A stretch of 64,000 nt of DNA from Anaerolineae bacterium (GTDB lineage: Bacteria; Chloroflexota; Anaerolineae; Aggregatilineales; Phototrophicaceae), in NCBI GenBank assembly GCA_022843745.1, contig JALHNB010000011.1:62001-126000 (forward strand), read 5' to 3'. The notes below the pieces were generated by a model. That model made no database searches. It worked only from the letters and a program-made list of their open reading frames with translations, and was not told the origin of the DNA. Made by a program: the position numbers and the translations under genes. Position 1 is the stretch's first letter. Each line of letters starts with the position of its first letter. Positions 1-7,362 of this stretch are shown here, piece after piece.

Positions 1-1
1 T

Positions 2-673
2 TTTGGCGAGTTGCTGAAAGACAAGCGCGAAGCAATCATCAAGTTGATGGAAGAACATGGCGCGAGTAATGTGCGTGTTTTTGGATCGTCAGTACGGGGC
101 GATGCCGACCAAAGCAGTGATATTGATTTTTTAGTCGATTTTGGACCAGAATACACGATCTGGAATCATATTGGTCTGGCTCAGGCATTGGAAAATTTGT
201 TGGGTCAGAAGGTTGATGTTGCAGTTGAGGCGACTCTCGATGAACGTCTGCGATCCAGCATTATACGTGATGCTGTGCCATTGAAGCTATATGGTCAAAC
301 CGAAACCGCAAGAGGAAGATTTGTGAAAGATCAAAAAGTCTACTTACAGGATATTCTTGAGCGAATCGGCTATATCGAAGAAGATACAGCCGCAGGCAAA
401 GATGCTTTCCTGCAATCCCGGCTGATTCGGGATGCTGTTATCCGCAATTTTGAGGTCATCGGTGAAGCGGTTAAACGTCTTTCTGATGAATTGACCAGTG
501 CTTATCCGCATATCGAATGGCATCAAATCGCCGGATTTCGAGATTTTTTGATCCATCATTACAATCGCGTTGACCCACAAGAAGTCTGGAAAATTGTCGA
601 AAATGATTTGCAGCCTCTTAAGCAAGCTATTGAATCCATGCTGCAAAGTGATACACGGGCTGATGAATCGTAG
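2..673 (+). CDS. Fused MNT nucleotidyltransferase-HEPN (MntA-HepT type) protein, 5' end outside window
   Basis: One reading frame carries both halves of a HEPN/MNT toxin-antitoxin pair. Counting from the TTG at 11, residues 1-92 are a minimal nucleotidyltransferase: GSSVR at 25-29, DxD at 37-39 and a third carboxylate at D69. Residues 105-212 are a HEPN (DUF86) domain with the RX4HXY motif at R177-Y184. In characterised pairs the HEPN part is an RNase-like toxin, and the MNT part AMPylates the Tyr of that motif to neutralise it. The two parts are normally separate overlapping genes; here no stop lies between them. The frame is open to the window edge and the residues before the TTG (GEL) look like family sequence, so the true start is probably upstream. 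Family assignment is secure; activity of the fusion is inferred. Confidence 0.85.
   Translation, partial: FGELLKDKREAIIKLMEEHGASNVRVFGSSVRGDADQSSDIDFLVDFGPEYTIWNHIGLAQALENLLGQKVDVAVEATLDERLRSSIIRDAVPLKLYGQTETARGRFVKDQKVYLQDILERIGYIEEDTAAGKDAFLQSRLIRDAVIRNFEVIGEAVKRLSDELTSAYPHIEWHQIAGFRDFLIHHYNRVDPQEVWKIVENDLQPLKQAIESMLQSDTRADES
311..325 (+). promoter_or_regulatory. Internal ribosome-binding site and GTG that could start the HEPN half alone
   Basis: A purine-rich AGAGGAAG lies a few bases before an in-frame GTG at 323-325. That GTG is exactly where the HEPN domain begins (VKDQKVYLQD). Separate HepT genes usually start here, so this looks like the relic, or still working, start of the toxin gene. 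Use in vivo is an inference. Confidence 0.5.
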
Positions 674-2108
674 TCCTCAAGTTGTTCTCATCCTCGTGCT
701 GGCGCTGATTTTGGCGGCCTGCGGCGGAGTCGTGCCGCGCGTGACACCGACAGTCGCGCCGACTCGCACACCGAGCCTGACACCTGCCGCCACCAATCCG
801 CCGACGCGCACGCCCTACCCCACCGCCGAAATTTTGCAGGTCGTGACTTCGCTGCCGAGTAAGACACCTGCTGCCTCGGCGACGATCACCGAAACGACCA
901 CACCGACCTGGACAGCGACTCTCGCGCCGACGATTGATGCGACGCCGACCTATCTCACCGCCACGCCGCTGGTGATCGTGCCGACCTACATCACCGCACC
1001 GCCGCCGACGGCTTTCATTCCCACTAGCATCCCGGTTGCTGTGCCAACCACGACCTTTATCACGCGCAGCAATATTTCGCCCGCGCCGTTTAATGGCCCG
1101 CGTAACGGCGTTTACAGCATCAGTTCGGTAGGCGGGAATCTGGTCACGCTCGGCCAGTTTAATCTGGGCAGTTTTCAGCCCGTTTTGTTCGCGCAGAATC
1201 CGGCGAATCCGAATGAATATGCGGTGGTCAACGATGTGGGACAGATTTATCTTGTCCCCAGTCTTGCCAACCAGACGGTTGAGCCACTAACGATGACCAA
1301 TTTTACGGTCTTTCATTATCAGATTTCGTCGCGGGCCGACAACGACAAGCCAATCAAAAAAATGCAGTGGTCGGGCGATGGCACGCTGGCGATGCTGATC
1401 GACGGCGACAAAAATCTTGATGATGGCGTGTGGGTGTGGTCGCCGGATATTCCCGACAGCAACCGCCAACTGGTGCGCGAGTGCTGGCATCCGGCGATTT
1501 GCGAGAATATCGTCGGCAAGCGCGGCCTGACCGAGTGGGAGGCCAGCGATTTCGAGTGGTCGCCGGACAGCGGCGCGGTGCTGGTGATGATCCATATTCC
1601 CTATGAAGGCCGCGAGTCGTTTGTCATCGCTGAGCGCTACGGCACTAATCCAGGTTGGCTGCCACCGCTGTATCGTTTTGATTACGCGACCTGGGCGCCG
1701 GACAGCCAGAATGTCGTGGTTAGCGGACGTGCGCCGGATGGCTCACCTGTTTTTGGTAGAGTCAACCGCTTCAATGAGACAGTTGTGACCGCGAATATGG
1801 CGAATCTCGGCTTCTACTGGACGCAAAATGCCGTCGAATATCAGGGGCGTATCTATGGCTTGGCGGCGCGTGGGGGATACGGATCGCCGCTGCAATTGAT
1901 TGATGAATTTGGGCGCGAATTGACACCCCCGATTGCCGCCAACCCGGAGCGCGTCGAGTGGTCGCCGGACAACAGCGCCGTGCTGATCGTCGCCACAGAA
2001 GGCGGAATCCGGCGCTACTGGATTGTGAGTCTGCCGGATGGCGAAGTGCGTGAAATCACAGGCGAAGTCGGCAACGCGCTTTCGGTGCAGTGGGTCAGCG
2101 CGAATTAG
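663..2108 (+). CDS. Lipoprotein with Thr/Pro-rich linker and TolB/WD40-like beta-propeller
   Basis: A 481-residue secreted lipoprotein. It starts at ATG 663 (MNRSPQVVLIL), overlapping the preceding stop by 11 bp. A hydrophobic segment ends in a lipobox (LILAACGG), so the Cys should be acylated. Residues ~25-140 are a low-complexity linker of TPT/PTRTP repeats, a style common in Chloroflexota surface proteins. The rest contains repeated WSPDS/WAPDS/WSPDN blades, as in TolB-like or WD40-like propellers. A longer frame begins at 570, but its N-terminus lacks a signal peptide and overlaps the HEPN gene. The ligand is unknown; a role in cell-surface binding or protein interaction is inferred. Confidence 0.8.
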   Translation: MNRSPQVVLILVLALILAACGGVVPRVTPTVAPTRTPSLTPAATNPPTRTPYPTAEILQVVTSLPSKTPAASATITETTTPTWTATLAPTIDATPTYLTATPLVIVPTYITAPPPTAFIPTSIPVAVPTTTFITRSNISPAPFNGPRNGVYSISSVGGNLVTLGQFNLGSFQPVLFAQNPANPNEYAVVNDVGQIYLVPSLANQTVEPLTMTNFTVFHYQISSRADNDKPIKKMQWSGDGTLAMLIDGDKNLDDGVWVWSPDIPDSNRQLVRECWHPAICENIVGKRGLTEWEASDFEWSPDSGAVLVMIHIPYEGRESFVIAERYGTNPGWLPPLYRFDYATWAPDSQNVVVSGRAPDGSPVFGRVNRFNETVVTANMANLGFYWTQNAVEYQGRIYGLAARGGYGSPLQLIDEFGRELTPPIAANPERVEWSPDNSAVLIVATEGGIRRYWIVSLPDGEVREITGEVGNALSVQWVSAN

Positions 2109-2201
2109 CAAGGATACTTGTCAGCGTTTCAGCGTCTCAGCTTTTAGCCCTCGGTGACTTACAAAATTACCTGCGAAGTTTCGGCAACACCCCTTCTCGC
2201 G

Positions 2202-2230
2202 TTGTGTATCTGGCGTGACAATGCTATAGT
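2202..2230 (+). promoter_or_regulatory. Sigma-70-type promoter for the AraC gene
   Basis: TTGTGT (2202-2207), 17-bp spacer, TATAGT (2225-2230). It lies 38 bp before the GTG start at 2268, leaving room for the Shine-Dalgarno at 2254-2260. Confidence 0.55.
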
Positions 2231-2267
2231 AACCGCAGTGACCGCTTTCTGTTGGGAGAAATCCTCT

Positions 2268-2672
2268 GTGCATTCGACCCCTCATAAGCCACTTCGCCTC
2301 GCTCGCCTTTTGTTGGATCGAAACTTTAACACACCCATCACCATCGAAGACTTGAGCCGCGAGGTAGCGCTGTCGCCGTATTACCTGATCCGGGCATTCA
2401 GACGTGTCTACAAGCAAACACCGCATCAATATCTGATGGCGCAGCGTATTGCCAAAGCCAAAGAACTCCTGCGTACCACCGAACTCCCGGTAACAGAAAT
2501 TTGTATGACCGTTGGTTTTGAAAGCCTGGGGTCATTTAGTACGTTGTTTCGTAATGTTGTTGGAATATCCCCCAGCGCTTATCGCGTTAGCTGTAACCCT
2601 ACTCTGCCCCCCGCGTACATTCCTTTTTGTGTGTGTCTGCTGCATGGTATCGAGGATGAGCCAGACCCCTAA
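2268..2672 (+). CDS. AraC-family transcriptional regulator (DNA-binding domain only)
   Basis: The 134-residue product is essentially the double helix-turn-helix of AraC/XylS regulators. The first HTH is around ITIEDLSREVALSPYYLIRAF, and the second ends in the family signature VGFESLGSFSTLFRNVVGISPSAYR. GTG 2268 was chosen because GGGAGAA sits 7 bp upstream and a promoter lies just before it; the frame is open further upstream but that part looks non-coding. No ligand-binding domain is present. The short C-terminal tail runs into a tandem DNA repeat (2655-2725). The next gene is a VOC protein on the same strand; small AraC/VOC pairs of this kind are commonly adjacent, so it probably controls that gene. 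Confidence 0.8.
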   Translation: MHSTPHKPLRLARLLLDRNFNTPITIEDLSREVALSPYYLIRAFRRVYKQTPHQYLMAQRIAKAKELLRTTELPVTEICMTVGFESLGSFSTLFRNVVGISPSAYRVSCNPTLPPAYIPFCVCLLHGIEDEPDP

Positions 2673-2725
2673 ATGGTAGATGAGCCAAACTCCTAAACGG
2701 TTGGATGAGCCAAACCCGTAAAAAG
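2655..2725 (+). repeat. Three tandem copies of a ~24-25 bp unit
   Basis: The unit GATGAGCCARACYCSTAAA with a short variable spacer is repeated at 2655, 2679 and 2704. The first copy overlaps the AraC stop codon; the array ends about 75 bp before the VOC start. It could be an operator array for the adjacent AraC protein. Confidence 0.6.
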
Positions 2726-2798
2726 AGAGCAATTTTCGAGAAGCCAGAACAGCACAGGTGTTTTATAATTTCGAAATATGCGAATGAGGAGCTGACAC

Positions 2799-3209
2799 AT
2801 GATAAACAGACTTTCGGTGGCAACCATTTGGGTCAAGGATCAGAATGAGGCATTGCGCTTCTATACAGAAAAGCTCGGTTTCGAAATCCGCGCGGATTTC
2901 ACAAATGGCGATTATCGCTGGCTCACAGTCGGCTTGAAAGGTCAGCCAGAGGTCGAATTTCAACTGGCAGCGCTGAAACCCAACGGCGGGCTTACCCAGG
3001 AAGACGTGGAGCAACTGACCAAACTCGTGGAAGGCGGCAAGCTTGGTGTTGGCCCCTGGAAAACCGACGACTGCTACAAGACCTACGAGGCGCTCAAGGG
3101 CAAAGGAGTCGAATTCCTTCAACCCGCAACGGATCGCCCGTATGGGATTATCGAGGCCATCTTCAAGGATAACAGCGGCAACGTCATGGTGCTTGCGCAG
3201 GATAAATAG
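2799..3209 (+). CDS. VOC-superfamily (glyoxalase/bleomycin-resistance-like) protein
   Basis: A 136-residue single vicinal-oxygen-chelate domain made of two beta-alpha-beta-beta-beta modules. The N-terminal signature is KDQNEALRFYTEKLGFEIRA and the C-terminal one is FKDNSGNVMVLAQ. GAGGAG lies 8 bp before the ATG. Family members bind a metal and act on glyoxal adducts, dioxygenase substrates or drugs, but the sequence does not fix the substrate. The gene follows the AraC regulator with the tandem repeat between them, so it is likely that regulator's target. Confidence 0.8.
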   Translation: MINRLSVATIWVKDQNEALRFYTEKLGFEIRADFTNGDYRWLTVGLKGQPEVEFQLAALKPNGGLTQEDVEQLTKLVEGGKLGVGPWKTDDCYKTYEALKGKGVEFLQPATDRPYGIIEAIFKDNSGNVMVLAQDK

Positions 3210-3282
3210 GCGTGGCACGTTCCTTTCCGGTGATTACCGTAATTGCTAAGTACAAGCATAGAGATCAGGTGGGTATATTTCC

Positions 3283-3313
3283 GTAGGGGCAGGTCTGAGA
3301 CCTGTCCTTACAA
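3283..3313. repeat. GTAGGGGC-framed palindromic repeat, copy 1
   Basis: Inverted repeat with the inner arms AGGTCT/AGACCT, downstream of the VOC gene. It is one of about twelve dispersed copies in this window and may fold as a hairpin in either transcript. Confidence 0.7.
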
Positions 3314-3387
3314 CCCGCAAATTCAATTTAGCCCTACATAGCATCTCATCAAATCAGTTTTGTTAGACAGTACGAGAGGAAATTTCT

Positions 3388-3840
3388 ATGAGCCAACCAG
3401 CAAATAAAGACACACAGAAGGCCGCCAAGAAGGACAAGGGATTCTCGGCTGAGGAAAAAGCCGCGATGAAGGAACGCGCCAAAGAGATGAAGGCATCCGC
3501 GAGCAAAGAAGAAGCGGAAAAGGACGTACTCGCGAAAATCGACGAGATGGCGGAACCGGAACGTACGATGGCAAAACGACTCCATGAGATCATCAAAGCC
3601 AACGCGCCAGAGCTCTCGGCAAAAACCTGGTACGGGATGCCCGCGTATAATAGGGACGGCAAGGTCGTCTGCCACTTCCAAAGCGCAAGCAAGTTCGGTA
3701 CGCGCTACGCGACTCTTGGCTTCAGCGACGCGGCGAATCTAGATGACGGTGCGCTGTTTCCCGTTGCCTATGCGCTGAAGGAATTGAACGCCGCCGAGGA
3801 GAAAAAGATCATCGAGCTTATCAAGAAAGCGGTGAGCTAA
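3388..3840 (+). CDS. DUF1801 (YdhG/iron-chaperone-like fold) protein
   Basis: A 150-residue cytosolic protein. Residues 1-45 are very rich in Lys, Glu and Ala and probably helical. Residues ~47-148 match the DUF1801 pattern: [18 protein letters not shown], then [20 protein letters not shown] and [15 protein letters not shown] lies just upstream of the ATG. The fold is related to bacterial frataxin and YdhG. The cellular role is unknown and nothing in the context narrows it. Confidence 0.78.
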   Translation: MSQPANKDTQKAAKKDKGFSAEEKAAMKERAKEMKASASKEEAEKDVLAKIDEMAEPERTMAKRLHEIIKANAPELSAKTWYGMPAYNRDGKVVCHFQSASKFGTRYATLGFSDAANLDDGALFPVAYALKELNAAEEKKIIELIKKAVS

Positions 3841-3842
3841 GG

Positions 3843-3974
3843 GCTTGCATCACGCTGGGCGGGATCGTCGGCCTGGACGATTCGTTCCCACGTGACGCGC
3901 ACTGGCTGATGAGCAGTCAGGGTAAAATTGAATATCGCGACAGACCCGGTGGCAGTTTTGACTGCCACTTTTGA
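3843..3974 (+). pseudogene. Possible C-terminal gene remnant
   Basis: A frame without a start codon reads like protein (ACITLGGIVGLDDSF, later WLMSSQGKIEYRD) and ends at TGA 3972-3974. Base use resembles the coding DNA around it. I do not recognise the family, and chance cannot be excluded over 43 codons. Confidence 0.22.
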
Positions 3975-3975
3975 T
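3949..3975 (+). terminator. Intrinsic terminator
   Basis: Perfect 8-bp stem GTGGCAGT/ACTGCCAC (3949-3956 and 3961-3968) with a TTTG loop, followed by a T-rich run. It would end transcription from the DUF1801 gene before the GNAT gene. Confidence 0.6.
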
Positions 3976-4091
3976 TCTACAACCCCCACTGTTTATCTCT
4001 ATACACTTTTCAATGGTATGAGGCCTATCACACGATACGGCCCAATGATGATAAAATCGTCACCTGTCATGGACTATAAGGTGATACGCGC

Positions 4092-4607
4092 ATGAAAATT
4101 CTTGAAACCGAACGCCTCGTCCTGCGCCATCTCACGGCGGACGATGCCGAATTTATCCTCGAACTTCTCAATGAGCCGGACTACATCAAAAATATCGCGG
4201 ATCGCGGCGTTCGTACCGCCGAGGATGCCCGCAAGTATATCGAAAATGGCCCTGCCGCCAGCTATATCAAAAATGGCTTTGGCGCGATGGCGGTCACATT
4301 GAAAGAATCCGGCATTCCCATCGGCACATGCGGGCTGATTAAGCGCGATTTCTGGGATGATATTGATATTGGCTATGCGTTTCTCGAACGCTATCGGCGC
4401 AAGGGTTATGCCTATGAAGCGGCATCGGCGGTCATGGATTATGGGCGAGATGTGCTGAAAATCAAGCGAGTCGTGGCCTTCACGACGCTGGATAACGAAG
4501 CCTCGCGGCGCGTTCTGGAAAAGATCGGCCTGCGCTTCGAAAAAATCATGAATGTGCCGTCGTGGGAAGGCGCGAGTCGATTTTTCGTCCCGGCGGATAG
4601 TGAATAG
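4092..4607 (+). CDS. GNAT-family N-acetyltransferase (RimJ/RimL-like)
   Basis: A 171-residue acetyltransferase. It begins with the typical LETERLVLRHLTADDAEF strand-helix and has the acetyl-CoA loop at YRRKGYAYEAASAVM, followed by the conserved segment NEASRRVLEKIGLRFEK. AAGGTG lies upstream of the ATG. Members acetylate N-terminal or small-molecule amines; the acceptor cannot be told here. It faces the frameshifted WD40 gene tail to tail, 10 bp apart. Confidence 0.87.
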   Translation: MKILETERLVLRHLTADDAEFILELLNEPDYIKNIADRGVRTAEDARKYIENGPAASYIKNGFGAMAVTLKESGIPIGTCGLIKRDFWDDIDIGYAFLERYRRKGYAYEAASAVMDYGRDVLKIKRVVAFTTLDNEASRRVLEKIGLRFEKIMNVPSWEGASRFFVPADSE

Positions 4608-4617
4608 GAAATCTTGT

Positions 4618-5591
4618 CTAATACCATTGGATAATGATGATCGAATCTCTGGTAGTTACGGCTAGTTGGAGACCATCAGGTCTCCAATTCGCATTTTTCA
4701 CATCAATAGCATTAAATACATCAAGTGGTAGTTGAGTGCCTGTAGGGAAATCCCAAATAAAAAGATTGCCATCTGCATCTGTGCTCGATAGGATATTGCC
4801 AGTTGGATTCCAATCTATCGACGTAATTGTATGGGTGTGTCCTTCAAAAACCACTTCAACTTGACCATCGTCTAAATTCCATACGTTTACAATTGTGTCA
4901 AATCCCGCCCCGGCAAAAAACTTTTCATTCGGATGCCAGGCTACATGTTTGTAGCCCTCGACTGTTAAGATGTTTGCACCATTTTTAGTATCCCAGACAC
5001 GAATTGTTCCATCCACCCCACCGGATAGAAGATATGAGCCGCTCGTACTCCAAGAAAGTTCGGTAATACCGAGTAAGTTGAGTGGATCTTGTGGAGCAAA
5101 AGTGGTGTAACTGCCTGTTTCCAAATCCCAAAACATGATAGCATCAATATTGCTATCACTAGCAATTTGACTCCCATCTGGACTCCAGGAAAGCGTCTGC
5201 AATACTGCAATGCCTATGATATCTTTAGGTAATTGTCTAACATCTGGTCTTGCAATTCACCCGTGTCGCCATCCCAAACCCATAGTTCTTCGCTACGTCC
5301 CGCTCGCAAACCAGCGATCATACTTCCAGTTGGATGCCATGCCATTTCGTAAACATAGGCATCGGGTATCGTATACAATAATTGCCAATCCTCGGTATTC
5401 CAAACTAAGATTTGCTCTCCGGTCAATACCGCCAGTTTGGATAGGTCTAAACTCCATTCGGTTTGAATAACATTCGATACATTGAGGTGGGTTACTTCAT
5501 CTCCATGTTCGATATTTGTGTCTTGTGCATATGTGGTTACGTTGAACATTATGATGTGCAAAATCGTAATACAAAAGGCTACCATCCGCAT
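4618..5591 (-). pseudogene. Secreted WD40-repeat protein, split by a frameshift
   Basis: Two minus-strand frames together make one WD40 protein. Frame one (5591-5214) starts with a signal peptide (MRMVAFCITILHIIMFNV, likely cleavage after TYA) and two blades, and stops after DNYLKIS. Frame two (from ~5202 to 4618) continues with five or so blades (LSWSPDGS, IRVWDTKNG, VNVWNLDDG, FIWDFPTG). The reading shifts by one base near 5214, where a joined reading DNYLKDIIGIAVLQ would be seamless. The region is more AT-rich than its neighbours. Either the gene is disrupted or the assembly has an indel. It is probably an exported scaffold or sensor-like propeller when intact. Confidence 0.75.
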
Positions 5592-5834
5592 ACAATTTCC
5601 TTTCGCAACAATTGATTAGACGAGTTCAGTTAGAATTCTCTGGTGAGAGATTTTGATCTTACAGATTTACACAATTTTGAAATCTATCATTTAGTATGAT
5701 CTCTTTTTGCTCGCTATTCTCTACTTTTTACCTACGAATAACGTGAGTTTTGGATACGGTGGGACTACTTCACAAGAAGTTGTCCATTAACCCCCTCACC
5801 CTAACCTCTGTTCTAGTGTGTTGAAATCTTTTCC
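5592..5834. other. Intergenic region before the VOC gene
   Basis: AT-rich, no convincing coding frame. A short CCCCCTCACCCTAACC stretch near 5791-5806 resembles one arm of the longer C-rich intergenic repeats elsewhere in the window. Confidence 0.4.
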
Positions 5835-5863
5835 TTTTCAATACCGCTTTTTTGGTGTAAAAT
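5835..5863 (+). promoter_or_regulatory. Promoter of the VOC gene at 5906
   Basis: TTTTCA (5835-5840), 17-bp spacer, TAAAAT (5858-5863). The predicted start point falls at about 5870, inside the palindrome at 5866-5879. Confidence 0.5.
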
Positions 5864-5865
5864 TA

Positions 5866-5879
5866 GAACTTATGTTCTG
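5866..5879. promoter_or_regulatory. Palindromic operator candidate AGAAC-N4-GTTCT
   Basis: A perfect dyad sits over the predicted transcription start, the classical place for a repressor. Its GAAC-N4-GTTC core is the same as the Gram-positive LexA box, but no lexA gene is in view and the match could be coincidental. Confidence 0.4.
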
Positions 5880-5905
5880 ATTTCGATTGTCAAAAAGGCC
5901 AAATC

Positions 5906-6271
5906 ATGAAACGACCCATCATGCACATCGACATTCCGACGGCGAACCGCGCCGCTACCGCACAATTTTATGCGACGTTGTTTGGGTGGGAAATGAGCCA
6001 CGACAAATTCCCGTACACGTGGTTTATGACGGGCAATGTCAGCGGCGGTTTTGTTGACCTGGAGGCCAGTCTGGTACGTGGGCGGGAGGTCGTGCGGGCG
6101 GGGGATGTGATTCTCTATCTGCCGAGTGACGATATTGATGCCGATCTCCAGCGGATCGAAAGCCTGGGAGGGACGATTATCATGCCCAAAACCTATGCCG
6201 GTAAAGGGCAGTTCGTCGCGCTATTCGCTGATCCCAACGGCGTTCACCTGGGATTGGCTGGAGGCAAGTAG
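5906..6271 (+). CDS. VOC-superfamily (glyoxalase-like) protein
   Basis: A 121-residue VOC domain: MHIDIPTANRAATAQFYATLFGWEM at the N-terminus and GQFVALFADPNGVHLGLA at the C-terminus, the latter typical of the PhnB/YdcJ-like subgroup. AAAAGG lies upstream of the ATG. The substrate is unknown. Its 3' end overlaps the 3' end of the convergent membrane-protein gene by 51 bp. A palindrome over its promoter suggests repression by a dimeric regulator. Confidence 0.82.
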   Translation: MKRPIMHIDIPTANRAATAQFYATLFGWEMSHDKFPYTWFMTGNVSGGFVDLEASLVRGREVVRAGDVILYLPSDDIDADLQRIESLGGTIIMPKTYAGKGQFVALFADPNGVHLGLAGGK

Positions 6272-6691
6272 ATTACTGGCATCTTCCAACGGCAGATAGC
6301 GTATCCACAGGCTGTCCTCGATTGGCAGCGTCACGCTTTCTTCGGCTGTCAGCAGACCGCGAAAATCCTGAATAGTCGAATAGACCAGGTTTTCGACGGT
6401 CTGAACCACTTCAGAATCCATCACCAACTGGGCTGAGTCAACCGCCTTCCCTAACCACCCACGAATGGTGGTCAGCATGGTGCTGGTCATGGCGGCATCA
6501 TCGCTGACCACCGTCGCTGTATAAGGGCGTGTGACCAATGAGACGCTGGTTTGATCGCGCAGCCATGTCAGGGACATCACCAACGTGTAGAGCAGCACGA
6601 TGACCGTCACCACCGGGAGAATATGAAGGCGCGTTTCGCCTTTTCGCTGCACGCCTTTGTTTACTTCAGTCAGGATTACCGTATTCATCAT
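6221..6691 (-). CDS. Small membrane-anchored protein of unknown function
   Basis: A 156-residue product with one transmembrane segment near residues 24-43 (LPVVTVIVLLYTLVMSL); the remaining ~110 residues are probably outside the membrane and I recognise no domain. GAGGGG lies 6 bp before the ATG. The last 51 bp overlap the convergent VOC gene, which lowers certainty, but the start signals and membrane segment support a real gene. Confidence 0.55.
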   Translation of the reverse strand: MMNTVILTEVNKGVQRKGETRLHILPVVTVIVLLYTLVMSLTWLRDQTSVSLVTRPYTATVVSDDAAMTSTMLTTIRGWLGKAVDSAQLVMDSEVVQTVENLVYSTIQDFRGLLTAEESVTLPIEDSLWIRYLPLEDASNLLASSQSQVNAVGISE

Positions 6692-6847
6692 CGTCGCCCC
6701 TCGCGTACCTATCGTATCACCATGCTATTTATACGATGCCGCTTTATAGAAGTTGCAAGAAAGTTGTTCAGAAGTTGTGTAGTCGCAAAATCTGATGTGT
6801 TTTGTCTGCAACATCTTACGAAACATCTTTCGGAAATTTGATGCTGT

Positions 6848-6880
6848 TGTAAAATTAAAACATTTGTGCTAAATTTTACA
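6848..6880. promoter_or_regulatory. Inverted repeat upstream of the cupin gene
   Basis: TGTAAAATT (6848-6856) and its exact reverse complement AATTTTACA (6872-6880) are separated by 15 bp, 31 bp before the cupin ATG. It contains a TAAAAT that could be a -10 box. Probably a regulator site. Confidence 0.4.
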
Positions 6881-6910
6881 TCATTGTTGATGAAATTGCG
6901 AGGAATTCAC

Positions 6911-7333
6911 ATGTCACAACATCCGGCAGCAATGAAGGGATATGTCTTACATGCGGGTGAAGGCGTTAGCGTTGATGACCCCAGCACGAAAGCCTCAAAA
7001 GTTTCCACAGCCGGCAGCCTGACGCTCATCGAATCGCGAACCACAGGCGGCGCTCCTCTCCATGTTCACACCCGTGAGGACGAATATTTTTATGTGGTCG
7101 AGGGCGTGATCAGCGTGCGCCTGGGTGACGAGACTTTTGAGGCCGGGCCGCGCTCATTTGTTTTTCTACCCCGGAATATTCCGCACGAGTGGGATGTTGT
7201 AGGAGGTGAGGCGACAGTGCTGCTGATGACGATACCGGGTGGGCTGGAAGAATTTCTCGGCGAATACCATGCGGTGGGATCGAAGGAAGCGCGGGATCAA
7301 GTCGCAACAAAATACGGCATCACATTTTTGTGA
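6911..7333 (+). CDS. Single-domain cupin protein
   Basis: A 140-residue cupin. Motif 1 is GGAPLHVHTREDEYFYVVEG with the metal ligands H-x-H and E; motif 2 is the FLPRNIPHEW region. The ATG at 6911 has GAGG upstream and is preferred over a start 45 bp earlier. Such proteins range from quercetin-dioxygenase-like enzymes to sugar isomerases; the reaction is not evident. A second cupin of the same general type is encoded at 21761-22255. Confidence 0.83.
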   Translation: MSQHPAAMKGYVLHAGEGVSVDDPSTKASKVSTAGSLTLIESRTTGGAPLHVHTREDEYFYVVEGVISVRLGDETFEAGPRSFVFLPRNIPHEWDVVGGEATVLLMTIPGGLEEFLGEYHAVGSKEARDQVATKYGITFL

Positions 7334-7362
7334 TCCGCAGCTTTTTAAAAGGCTCTACTCCC

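Noticed and set aside
5195-5220. Programmed frameshift in the WD40 gene
   Set aside because: No slippery heptamer or downstream structure is evident; decay or an indel is simpler.
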